Shown here: piece by piece, positions 1 through 6,501 of the stretch
Layout: the number at the start of each line of letters is the position of its first letter
How positions within the stretch are numbered: the first letter of the stretch is position 1
NCBI GenBank assembly: GCA_021323495.1
Contig: JAJQJO010000166.1
Location: forward strand, 1 to 8,064
DNA: 8,064 bases
From: Cellvibrio sp.
GTDB lineage: Bacteria > Pseudomonadota > Gammaproteobacteria > Pseudomonadales > Cellvibrionaceae
Reading direction: 5' to 3'
Made by a program: the position numbers and the translations under genes
The notes under the pieces: generated by a model
Seen by the model: the letters and a program-made list of their open reading frames with translations, nothing else
What the model was told of the DNA's origin: nothing
Databases searched by the model: none

Positions 1-25
1 GCGGATTCAATACCCACAAAATACA

Positions 26-50
26 AAACCCGCGAATTATACGCGGGTTT
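26..50 (-). terminator. Rho-independent terminator of the suf operon, possibly bidirectional
   Basis: A perfect 9-bp stem, AAACCCGCG at 26-34 and CGCGGGTTT at 42-50, encloses a 7-nt loop. On the minus strand it is followed by TTTTGTATTTTG, a T-rich tail fitting intrinsic termination of the operon after sufE. On the plus strand the stem is followed by TTTACATTATTTTTA, also T-rich, so it could stop a convergent transcript from a gene beyond the left edge. No gene is visible in 1-136. Confidence 0.8.
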
Positions 51-88
51 ACATTATTTTTATATCCTAGCTATTTGATTAATAAACA

Positions 89-111
89 AAATCGGACAGA
101 TGACCGGATTT
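89..111 (-). terminator. Possible weak first hairpin downstream of sufE
   Basis: In the transcript an AAATC-GG arm can pair with CC-GATTT, giving 7 pairs with one bulge around an 8-nt loop, followed by a T-rich run (GATTTTGTTTATT). It lies about 25 nt past the sufE stop. The stem is short and could be chance; it may act with the stronger stem further on. Confidence 0.3.
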
Positions 112-136
112 ATAAATAAGCCTGGTCAAGCTCAGC

Positions 137-559
137 CTAATTACTTCGACTGGCACGATCCTGAATACGCTTCACCATCGCCTTTAGGCCATTACCCCGG
201 GTAGAACTTAGGTGCTGCAGGAGATCCAACCGCGTGAAATAAGCATCTATATCAAATGCGAGGATCTCGCCGGGGGTTTTGCCATTAAATGCAGCCAATA
301 CCACCCCTAGTAAGCCTTTGACGATAAAAGCATCGCTATCAGCCTGGAAAAACAACTTGCCAGCACGCCATTCATCGACCAACCACACCTGGCTTTGGCA
401 GCCTCGCACCAAATGTTCGTCAGTGCGCAAACTTGTATCCATCTCCGGCAGCTCTTTGCCAAGATCAATAATGTATTTGTAGCGCTCTTCCCAGTTATCA
501 AAAAAACCAAGGCTGTCGATGATGTCATCAACGGTCACATCTATACCAAATTGGGTCAT
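137..559 (-). CDS. sufE: SufE, sulfur acceptor and activator of SufS
   Basis: Cytosolic sulfur-transfer protein that takes persulfide sulfur from the SufS active-site cysteine and passes it to SufB, protecting it from oxidation. The 140 residues match the SufE fold in length. The key motif LVRGCQSQVWL carries C54, equivalent to C51 of E. coli SufE, and the preceding WEERYKYIIDLGKELP helix is characteristic. The start ATG (557-559) is preceded by a GAGA sequence 8-9 nt upstream. It is the last gene, 24 nt after sufT and roughly 90 nt before the main terminator stem. A CsdE-like paralogue is the only alternative; the SUF context and presence of sufS favour SufE. Confidence 0.95.
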   Translation of the reverse strand: MTQFGIDVTVDDIIDSLGFFDNWEERYKYIIDLGKELPEMDTSLRTDEHLVRGCQSQVWLVDEWRAGKLFFQADSDAFIVKGLLGVVLAAFNGKTPGEILAFDIDAYFTRLDLLQHLSSTRGNGLKAMVKRIQDRASRSN

Positions 560-583
560 CAGTTTATCTCAATGCATTCGCGA

Positions 584-1120
584 TCAATAAAACATGCCGG
601 TTTGCAGCTGCGCCTCTTCACTCATCATATGGCGCTGCCAAGGTGGATCAAACACCAGTTCGACTTTGACGGTTTTCACGTTGGGCACTTTGCGTACCCG
701 ATATTCGACATCCCCCACCAGTACTGGCCCCATGCCGCAGGCCGGTGCAGTAAGGGTCATCTGGATATCCACCTGTTTCGCCGCCTGGTCAACCTTGACG
801 TTGTAAATCAACCCGAGGTTGACCAGGTCCACCGGAATTTCCGGGTCGAATACCGTACCCAGGGCTTGCCATACTTGCTCTTCCACAATTTTTTCGTCTA
901 CCGGGTCCGGAAAAGTAATCGTTTCTGATTCCAACCCCAACAGATGGGCATCGGTACCATCTACCCGCACCATTTGGCCGTGATATGTAAGTGTATAGTT
1001 GCCACCGAGTGCCTGGGTGATGGTGACAAAAGTCCCCTCGGGAATGGTCAGCGGTGTACCATCGGGAACGCGCCGCGCCGGACAATCAGCCTGGGCAACC
1101 ACCATGCGTCTTTCAGACAT
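584..1120 (-). CDS. sufT: SufT, long-form DUF59/MIP18-family Fe-S maturation factor
   Basis: The 178 residues fall in two parts. Residues about 1-70 form a region found only in the long SufT variant, with C13 in ADCPARRVPDG and a beta-rich TPLTIPEGTFVTITQALGG stretch. Residues about 75-165 are a DUF59 (MIP18-like) domain with the hallmarks VFDPEIPVDLVNLGLIY (E94) and TAPACGMG (C128). DUF59 proteins take part in Fe-S protein maturation, and SufT of Staphylococcus has a role when demand for Fe-S clusters is high; the function of the N-terminal part is unknown to me. The ATG at 1118-1120 has a modest GAGA about 6 nt upstream. The gene is 22 nt after sufA and 24 nt before sufE, well inside the operon. 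Family assignment is firm, biochemical role less so. Confidence 0.92.
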   Translation of the reverse strand: MSERRMVVAQADCPARRVPDGTPLTIPEGTFVTITQALGGNYTLTYHGQMVRVDGTDAHLLGLESETITFPDPVDEKIVEEQVWQALGTVFDPEIPVDLVNLGLIYNVKVDQAAKQVDIQMTLTAPACGMGPVLVGDVEYRVRKVPNVKTVKVELVFDPPWQRHMMSEEAQLQTGMFY

Positions 1121-1142
1121 ATGAATTCTCTATAAACGCGTC

Positions 1143-1499
1143 TTAATTAACGCTAAAACTTTCACCGCACCCGCAGTAATCTTTAACGCGCGGGTTATTG
1201 AACTTGAGTTGGCGATTGACGCCCTCTGTGACGTAGTCAATCTCGGTTCCGCTGACTACCGACAGGCTTTGGGCATCTACCAGAAGCTCAACCCCCTCTT
1301 CCAACTGCATATGTACATCGTCGGCTTTGGCTTCATTAACCAAATCAACTACATACATCCAGCCGGTACAGCCGCTTTGCTTCACACTCAGGCGCACTGC
1401 CCTGGCGTCTTTGCTGGTCCCCAATTGCCGTTTGAAATGTGCAGCAGCGGTTGGCGTTACTTGCACGGGTTGCTGCGGATCAAATGATGCAATGCTCAT
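1143..1499 (-). CDS. sufA: SufA-like A-type Fe-S carrier protein
   Basis: Small HesB/IscA-family protein that receives clusters from the scaffold and carries them to target apoproteins. The 118 residues hold the three family cysteines: C44 in KQSGCTGW, and C109 and C111 in the C-terminal CGCGESF. The sequence KFNNPRVKDYCGCGESFSV is close to the SufA C-terminus, and the N-terminal FDPQ resembles SufA more than ErpA, as does the SUF context. The ATG at 1497-1499 is chosen because GGAG sits 6 nt upstream (1506-1509) and because the family length then fits. The frame stays open back to 1727 and would give a 194-residue protein overlapping sufS, but those residues resemble no family sequence. It lies 73 nt after sufS and 22 nt before sufT. 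SufA versus another A-type subfamily is not fully settled by eye. Confidence 0.92.
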   Translation of the reverse strand: MSIASFDPQQPVQVTPTAAAHFKRQLGTSKDARAVRLSVKQSGCTGWMYVVDLVNEAKADDVHMQLEEGVELLVDAQSLSVVSGTEIDYVTEGVNRQLKFNNPRVKDYCGCGESFSVN

Positions 1500-1572
1500 G
1501 GCAGTCTCCAGGATTAACTCATCGCTCGTTAGAGCACTACTCGTAAAAACATCTTTGTTACTGTGAAGCCTG

Positions 1573-2847
1573 TTAAAACAAAAAAGTTTTCGCCTTTTCG
1601 ATCGCGGCAAATAAGCGATCCACCTCGGCAAAGGTATTATAAAAACTGAAACTGGCGCGCACAGTGCCAGGAATTCCAAATTGATCCATAATCGGTTGTG
1701 CGCAATGGTTACCCGTGCGCACAGCAATACCCTGCTTATCCAACAAGACTCCTACATCAGCGGGATGTGTACCTTCCAGCAAAAAGCTCATCACCGAGGT
1801 CTTATTGGTGGCAGTGCCGACTAATTTCAAACCCGCAGTTGCGCGCGCTTTTTCTTCCGCGTAATTCAATAATGATTGCTCATGTGCAGCAGCAGCCAGG
1901 CGGTCGAGCGAGTTCAGATAATCAATCGCAGCGCCCAGACCTATAGCGCCAGCAATATCAGGTGTACCCGCTTCAAATTTATAAGGCAATTGGTTAAACG
2001 TGGTGCCCGCAAACGAAACAGTTTCAATCATCTCACCACCACCCTGGTAAGGTGGCATGGCATTCAGTAAATCCTCTTTGCCATACAGCACACCCAAACC
2101 GGTTGGCCCAAATAATTTATGTGAGGAGAATACATAAAAATCGCAATTGAGCTTTTGCACATCAACTGCCCAATGGCTTACTGCCTGGGCACCATCAACC
2201 AGCACCCGGGCACCTACCGCATGGGCCAAGGTAATTATTTTTTCGATGGGATTGATCGTACCCATCGCGTTGGATACATGCCCGACTGCAACCATTTTTA
2301 CATGGGCATCAAGCATGGTATCAAATGCCAGCATATTAATATTGCCATTGGCATCAACCGGAATAGCCTCAATCTTCGCCCCCGTCACCTGGGCAATTAA
2401 TTGCCAGGGCACTATATTGGAGTGATGCTCCATCGCCGATATTAAAATTCGATCGCCTGCTTGCAGATTGATCTTACCCCAACAAGCCGCCACCAAATTG
2501 ATGCTCTCGGTAGTACCGCGCGTCCAGATAATTTGTTTAGCCTTTGGCGCATTCAAAAATTGCGCAACTTTTTCCCGGGCAGACTCAAATTTTACGGTGG
2601 CGCGGTCGGCCAATGCATGGGCACCGCGATGCACATTGCTGTTGTCGCTACGATAGTAATCACAAATTGCATCAATCACCGCATTGGGCTTTTGTGTAGT
2701 AGCGGCATTGTCGAGATATACTAATGGCTGCCCGTTTACCTGCTGATGCAAAATAGGGAAATCGGCGCGGATCTTTTCAACATCAAATCCCGCAACAGTC
2801 TCAACATCAAAACCTGCAACAGCGGCATCAACCAATGGTTTTGTCAT
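1573..2847 (-). CDS. sufS: SufS, group II cysteine desulfurase
   Basis: PLP enzyme that mobilises sulfur from cysteine and transfers it to SufE. The 424 residues contain VYLDNAATTQKP, the MEHHSN motif with H141, D218 and Q221 around PLP, SSHKLFGPTG with Schiff-base K244, and the catalytic RTGNHCAQP with C382. These match E. coli SufS (H123, K226, C364) with an offset of 18. The short catalytic loop and RTGxHC motif mark group II, unlike the group I enzyme earlier in the operon. The N-terminus is about 18 residues longer than E. coli SufS, largely through an in-frame duplication of VAGFDVE(T/K). The ATG start at 2845-2847 is supported by GGAG 7 nt upstream (2855-2858). The gene overlaps the end of sufD by 20 nt, so it is probably translationally coupled. 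Its partner SufE is at the end of the operon. Confidence 0.97.
   Translation of the reverse strand: MTKPLVDAAVAGFDVETVAGFDVEKIRADFPILHQQVNGQPLVYLDNAATTQKPNAVIDAICDYYRSDNSNVHRGAHALADRATVKFESAREKVAQFLNAPKAKQIIWTRGTTESINLVAACWGKINLQAGDRILISAMEHHSNIVPWQLIAQVTGAKIEAIPVDANGNINMLAFDTMLDAHVKMVAVGHVSNAMGTINPIEKIITLAHAVGARVLVDGAQAVSHWAVDVQKLNCDFYVFSSHKLFGPTGLGVLYGKEDLLNAMPPYQGGGEMIETVSFAGTTFNQLPYKFEAGTPDIAGAIGLGAAIDYLNSLDRLAAAAHEQSLLNYAEEKARATAGLKLVGTATNKTSVMSFLLEGTHPADVGVLLDKQGIAVRTGNHCAQPIMDQFGIPGTVRASFSFYNTFAEVDRLFAAIEKAKTFLF
2777..2824 (-). repeat. 24-bp in-frame tandem duplication at the start of sufS
   Basis: Two adjacent 24-bp units, 2777-2800 and 2801-2824, match at 20 of 24 positions on the plus strand (both begin TCAACATCAAA). 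They encode two copies of an eight-residue unit, VAGFDVE followed by T or K, just before the conserved IRADFPIL segment of SufS. Because the length is a multiple of three, the frame is kept. The four differences suggest the duplication is not very recent. Confidence 0.85.
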
Positions 2848-4162
2848 CTGCCAACTCCGCTAATACATTGACTTCATTCAAACTGTTATCGCGACCAAAC
2901 AATTTGGCCAAACGCGGTTGCAAATAATCGTGTACAGCTGGCTGGGCGATTTGTTCAAGCAATTCATTGATAAATCCGAAACTCAGCATCACATCAGCCT
3001 CAGCGCGCGAAAGACCCCGGCTTTGCAAATAATAACGGGCGCCGGTATTTAATTGGCTAATGGTTGCACCGTGAGCACATTTCACGTCATCGGCGTAAAT
3101 TTCCAACTCCGGCTTGGTATTCACTTCGGCCTTGTTGGAGGTCAGCATATTTTTATTACTTAATTCCGCCAGGGTTTTTTGTGCATCCTGATGGATATAA
3201 ATACGGCCATTAAAAATAGCTTGTGCCGAATCACTTACAATACCGCGAAACACTTCATTGGAAGTGCAATGGGGAACCCAGTGGCAAATATTGGTGTGGT
3301 AATCCACTACTTGTTGATTGCGCGGCAAATAAATGCCTTGCAAATCCAGCTCAGCGCCCTGGCCGCGATGGTTCAACTGGTAATCCACGCGCATCAAGCT
3401 TGAACCCAACGCCAGCGCAAATCCGCGCAAACGGGCATTGCGCTGCAAATCCACGTGCACTGCACCTATATGCTGTGCATGCTCCTCTTCCATGTTCAAA
3501 CGGTAGTGTTGCAAATTTGCATTATCACCCAGATGAATTTCAGTCAACGAATTGGCGAAACCATTTTGTACATCGGCACTGGAGAGATAGTGTTCAATAA
3601 TTTCGGCTTGGGAGTTCTCATCCAATACGATCAGCACACGCTGATTACTTACCGCTGCAACTGCGGTAACTACATTGACGATATAGACGGGTTTATCCAA
3701 ACGCTGGCTGCGCGGCACATGGATTAACACTCCATCATCAACCCAGGCATTGTTAAGCGTTGCAAACAAATGATGTTCGCCTTCAACGATGTTTCCCAAA
3801 TATTTTTCGATCAAGGCTTGCTGTTCTGCATCAGCTTGTGAAAATCGCACCACGGTTTCCGGCAAACGGCTGGAATGTTTTGCATCGAACACACCATTAA
3901 CAAAAACCAGGCGGGTTGCATCCACCGGAATTAACTCATCTTGCAGCGCCTTATCCAGGATCTGGTTGGCCGCAGTGCCCCATACATGCAACAAGGTTTT
4001 TTGCAAACCCTGCATGGGCGTATATTTCCAATGCTCGGTTTTGCGGGTTGGCCAGGGTTGTGCCAACCAGGCATCGGTTGCCTTGTTGCGTAGCGACTCC
4101 AACCAGGTCAATGGCTGTTGCTGCGCAGTGAGACGTATGGCTTGATGTTGAAAATCACTCAT
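2828..4162 (-). CDS. sufD: SufD, second scaffold subunit of the SufBCD complex
   Basis: Paralogue of SufB that pairs with it to form the site where the nascent cluster is held, and supports iron entry. The 444 residues include the N-terminal KTEHWKYTP region, the beta-helix core and the C-terminal motif VKCAHGAT with C362 and H364. H364 matches E. coli SufD H360, the residue implicated in cluster formation, and C362 matches C358. The following YYLQSRGLSRAEA block is typical of SufD. Compared with the 423-residue E. coli protein, about 17 extra residues follow the last helix, and this tail is encoded by DNA that also carries the sufS ribosome binding site and start. The start ATG (4160-4162) lies 2 nt after the sufC stop, with GAGG 10 nt upstream. 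The stop TGA (2828-2830) lies inside sufS, a 20-nt overlap. Confidence 0.96.
   Translation of the reverse strand: MSDFQHQAIRLTAQQQPLTWLESLRNKATDAWLAQPWPTRKTEHWKYTPMQGLQKTLLHVWGTAANQILDKALQDELIPVDATRLVFVNGVFDAKHSSRLPETVVRFSQADAEQQALIEKYLGNIVEGEHHLFATLNNAWVDDGVLIHVPRSQRLDKPVYIVNVVTAVAAVSNQRVLIVLDENSQAEIIEHYLSSADVQNGFANSLTEIHLGDNANLQHYRLNMEEEHAQHIGAVHVDLQRNARLRGFALALGSSLMRVDYQLNHRGQGAELDLQGIYLPRNQQVVDYHTNICHWVPHCTSNEVFRGIVSDSAQAIFNGRIYIHQDAQKTLAELSNKNMLTSNKAEVNTKPELEIYADDVKCAHGATISQLNTGARYYLQSRGLSRAEADVMLSFGFINELLEQIAQPAVHDYLQPRLAKLFGRDNSLNEVNVLAELADDKTIG
2848..2858 (-). promoter_or_regulatory. Ribosome binding site of sufS, inside the sufD coding region
   Basis: GGAG at 2855-2858 stands 7 nt upstream of the sufS ATG and lies within the last codons of sufD. 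It decides the sufS start in favour of 2847 and makes coupled translation of SufD and SufS likely. Confidence 0.75.
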
Positions 4163-4164
4163 AC

Positions 4165-4914
4165 TTACACGGCCTCGTTTTCAAGCCAGGCGTAGCCTTT
4201 TTCTTCCAGCTCCAGCGCCAATTCTTTGCCGCCGGTTTTAACGATACGGCCATTAGCCAATACATGCACATAATCCGGCACTATATAGTCAAGCAAACGT
4301 TGATAGTGTGTGACCACAATAAAACTGCGCTCGGCTGAACGCATCGCATTAACGCCATTAGCAACCACTTGCAATGCATCAATATCCAATCCCGAATCAG
4401 TTTCATCAAGAATGCACAGGCTTGGCTCAAGCAACATCATTTGCATAATTTCATTGCGTTTTTTCTCACCACCAGAGAAACCTTCGTTGACTCCACGCTT
4501 TAAAAAAGCCTGATCAAGACTGACGCGCTTGCTCGCCTCGCGCGCCATCTTCATAAATTCTACGGCCGACAACTCTGCCTGGCCATGATGTTTGCGTTTG
4601 GCATCAACCGACGCTTTCAAAAATTCCATATTGCTCACACCGGGAATTTCGACCGGATATTGGAACGCGAGAAACAAACCTTCGCGGGCCCGTTCTTCAA
4701 TTTCCAGATCAAATAAATTCTTGCCATTAAAATCAACGCTGCCACCGGTTACTTCATAACCTTCGCGGCCAGACAATACGTTACCCAAAGTACTTTTGCC
4801 CGCACCGTTTGGCCCCATGATGGCGTGAACTTCACCGGGTTTTACGGTCAGATTTAAACCTTTAAGAATCTCTTTTTCTTCAACGCGGGCAAACAAATCA
4901 GTAATGCGTAACAT
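4165..4914 (-). CDS. sufC: SufC, ABC-type ATPase of the SufBCD complex
   Basis: Cytosolic ABC ATPase whose dimerisation on SufB and SufD drives cluster assembly. With the start at the ATG of 4912-4914 the protein has 249 residues, one more than E. coli SufC, and its motifs carry the same numbers: Walker A GPNGAGKS at 34-41 (K40), Q-loop Q85, ABC signature FSGGEKKR at 146-153, Walker B CILDE with E171, D-loop SGLD at 174-177, and switch histidine H203. The phrase FQYPVEIPGVSN is typical of SufC. A GTG 30 nt further upstream (4942-4944) would add ten residues but has no family support. No strong Shine-Dalgarno is visible at 4914; only a GGA 11 nt upstream in A-rich sequence. It follows sufB after 114 nt and ends 2 nt before sufD, suggesting coupled translation with sufD. 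Confidence 0.97.
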   Translation of the reverse strand: MLRITDLFARVEEKEILKGLNLTVKPGEVHAIMGPNGAGKSTLGNVLSGREGYEVTGGSVDFNGKNLFDLEIEERAREGLFLAFQYPVEIPGVSNMEFLKASVDAKRKHHGQAELSAVEFMKMAREASKRVSLDQAFLKRGVNEGFSGGEKKRNEIMQMMLLEPSLCILDETDSGLDIDALQVVANGVNAMRSAERSFIVVTHYQRLLDYIVPDYVHVLANGRIVKTGGKELALELEEKGYAWLENEAV

Positions 4915-4969
4915 AAATTTTTTAGTCCGATAGTTTTCTAACACGGTAAATTCAATTTTTTAATTTTTT

Positions 4970-5009
4970 GTTGGACCAGGCTGCTCGTTGAACGCGCAGC
5001 TAGCCCAAC
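4970..5009 (-). repeat. REP-like imperfect palindrome between sufB and sufC
   Basis: The sequence between sufB and sufC folds into a stem of 14 pairs, two of them G-U in the transcript, with one bulged base. The arms on the plus strand are GTTGGACCAGGCTGC (4970-4984) and GCAGCTAGCCCAAC (4996-5009), around an 11-nt loop. In the transcript it is preceded by CCGTAGG and followed by an A-rich tract, so it is not a terminator on this strand. The phrase GTAGGTTGGGCTAGC resembles widespread bacterial extragenic palindromes; calling it REP-like is from memory of such elements. It may act as an mRNA stability or processing element, or be a relic insertion. Confidence 0.6.
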
Positions 5010-5028
5010 CTACGGAGTAATCCGGTAT

Positions 5029-6465
5029 TTAACCAACCGAACCTTCAAGACTCACTTCCAATAACTTGCCAGCTTCAACCGCAAATTCCATTGGCAGTTC
5101 TTTAAATACTTCGCGACAGAAACCATTCACAATCATCGACACTGCTTTTTCTGCATCGAGGCCGCGTTGCTGGCAAAGGAACATTTGGTCCTCACTCACT
5201 TTCGAGGTAGTGGCTTCATGTTCAATCACAGCGCTCGGATTTTTACTTTCAATATAGGGAAATGTGTGTGCACCGCATTTATCACCGATCAACAGTGAAT
5301 CGCATTGGGTGTAATTGCGTGCACCCTCAGCACCTGGGTTGATGCGCACCAGGCCGCGATAAGCATTGGAACTTTTGCCGGCGGAAATACCCTTGGAGAT
5401 AATAGTCGAGCGAGTATTTTTACCGATATGGATCATCTTGGTACCGGTATCGGCTTGCTGGTAGTTATTGGTGAGCGCGACAGAGTAAAACTCACCGACA
5501 CTGTTATCACCACGCAAAATACAACTTGGATATTTCCAGGTTACAGCCGAGCCGGTTTCAACTTGTGTCCAGGAAATTTTGGCATTGGTGTGGCATACAC
5601 CGCGCTTGGTAACAAAATTATAAATACCGCCTTTGCCTTCCTCATTGCCGGGATACCAGTTTTGTACAGTGGAATATTTGATCTCGGCATTATCAAGCGC
5701 GATCAATTCGACCACCGCAGCATGCAACTGGTTTTCATCACGCATAGGTGCAGTACAACCTTCAAGATAACTTACATGCGAACCTTCATCCGCGATAATC
5801 AAGGTGCGCTCAAATTGGCCAGTATTTTGTTCATTGATACGGAAGTAAGTAGATAGCTCCATGGGGCAGCGCACGCCTTTTGGGATATATACAAAAGATC
5901 CATCAGAAAATACCGCTGAATTGAGTGCGGCATAGTAATTGTCCCTTTGCGGCACAACCGAGCCAATATATTTTTTAACCAGCTCGGGATACTTATGTAC
6001 CGCCTCGCTGATTGAACAAAAGATCACACCCACTTCAAATAATTTTTCACGGAAAGTAGTGACCACCGATACAGAATCAAACACCACATCCATAGCAACC
6101 CCGGCGAGCGCTGCTTGCTCATGTAAGGGAATGCCGAGCTTTTCGTAAGTGCGCAATAATTCCGGATCAACTTCATCCAGGCTTTTGGGCTTTTCATCCA
6201 TGGATTTTGGCGCAGAATAATAAGACACCGCCTGGAAATCGATATCTTCGTATTTCACATGCGCCCATTCCGGTTCAGTCATTTCCAACCAGGCTTGATA
6301 CGCCTTCAATCGCCATTCAAGCAGCCACTCTGGTTCATTTTTCTTGGCCGAAATAAAACGGATAACATCTTCATTCAACCCCGGTGGCAGGGTCTCTGAA
6401 TCGATGGTGGTATGAAAACCCGCCGCGTATTCTTTTTTGATGAGATGTTCAACTTGTTCAGACAT
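5029..6465 (-). CDS. sufB: SufB, scaffold subunit of the SufBCD Fe-S assembly complex
   Basis: Core subunit of the cytosolic SufBC2D scaffold, on which sulfur and iron are assembled into clusters. The 478 residues cover the N-terminal helical domain, the beta-helix core and the C-terminal helical domain that contacts SufC. Key residues seen are C237 in YLEGCTAP (sulfur acceptor, E. coli C254), C388 in YTQCDSLLIG (E. coli C405), and H416 and E417 in IEHEATTSK (E. coli H433 and E434). All share an offset of 17, showing a shorter N-terminus than in E. coli but an intact core. The start ATG at 6463-6465 has AAGGG 8 nt upstream (6474-6478), a strong ribosome binding site. Its gene is 36 nt after iscS and is followed by a 114-nt gap with a palindrome before sufC. 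Nothing suggests damage. Confidence 0.98.
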   Translation of the reverse strand: MSEQVEHLIKKEYAAGFHTTIDSETLPPGLNEDVIRFISAKKNEPEWLLEWRLKAYQAWLEMTEPEWAHVKYEDIDFQAVSYYSAPKSMDEKPKSLDEVDPELLRTYEKLGIPLHEQAALAGVAMDVVFDSVSVVTTFREKLFEVGVIFCSISEAVHKYPELVKKYIGSVVPQRDNYYAALNSAVFSDGSFVYIPKGVRCPMELSTYFRINEQNTGQFERTLIIADEGSHVSYLEGCTAPMRDENQLHAAVVELIALDNAEIKYSTVQNWYPGNEEGKGGIYNFVTKRGVCHTNAKISWTQVETGSAVTWKYPSCILRGDNSVGEFYSVALTNNYQQADTGTKMIHIGKNTRSTIISKGISAGKSSNAYRGLVRINPGAEGARNYTQCDSLLIGDKCGAHTFPYIESKNPSAVIEHEATTSKVSEDQMFLCQQRGLDAEKAVSMIVNGFCREVFKELPMEFAVEAGKLLEVSLEGSVG

Positions 6466-6501
6466 GGCATTTACCCTTTTTTGCAGAGACCAGTGAAAAC
6501 A

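Noticed and set aside
395..928. 177-residue open frame on the plus strand
   Set aside because: It is antisense to sufE and sufT across their junction, with no recognisable family; a shadow frame.
1519..1545. Small hairpin GCTC-TAAC-GAGC before the sufA-type gene
   Set aside because: Only four pairs with no extension; expected by chance.
1500..1727. Upstream extension of the sufA frame giving a 194-residue protein
   Set aside because: It overlaps the end of sufS, its residues resemble no A-type carrier, and the ATG at 1499 has a well-placed GGAG and gives the family length.
4915..4944. GTG start for sufC at 4944
   Set aside because: It adds ten residues with no family match and has no ribosome binding site; the ATG at 4914 reproduces E. 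coli SufC numbering exactly.
4915..4965. Possible internal promoter before sufC (TTGAAT with TATCGG 17 nt later)
   Set aside because: The -10 match is poor and the A/T-rich sequence makes such matches likely by chance; not enough to annotate.
5305..5856. 183-residue open frame on the plus strand
   Set aside because: It lies wholly antisense to the highly conserved sufB gene and shows no recognisable domain; it is a shadow frame.
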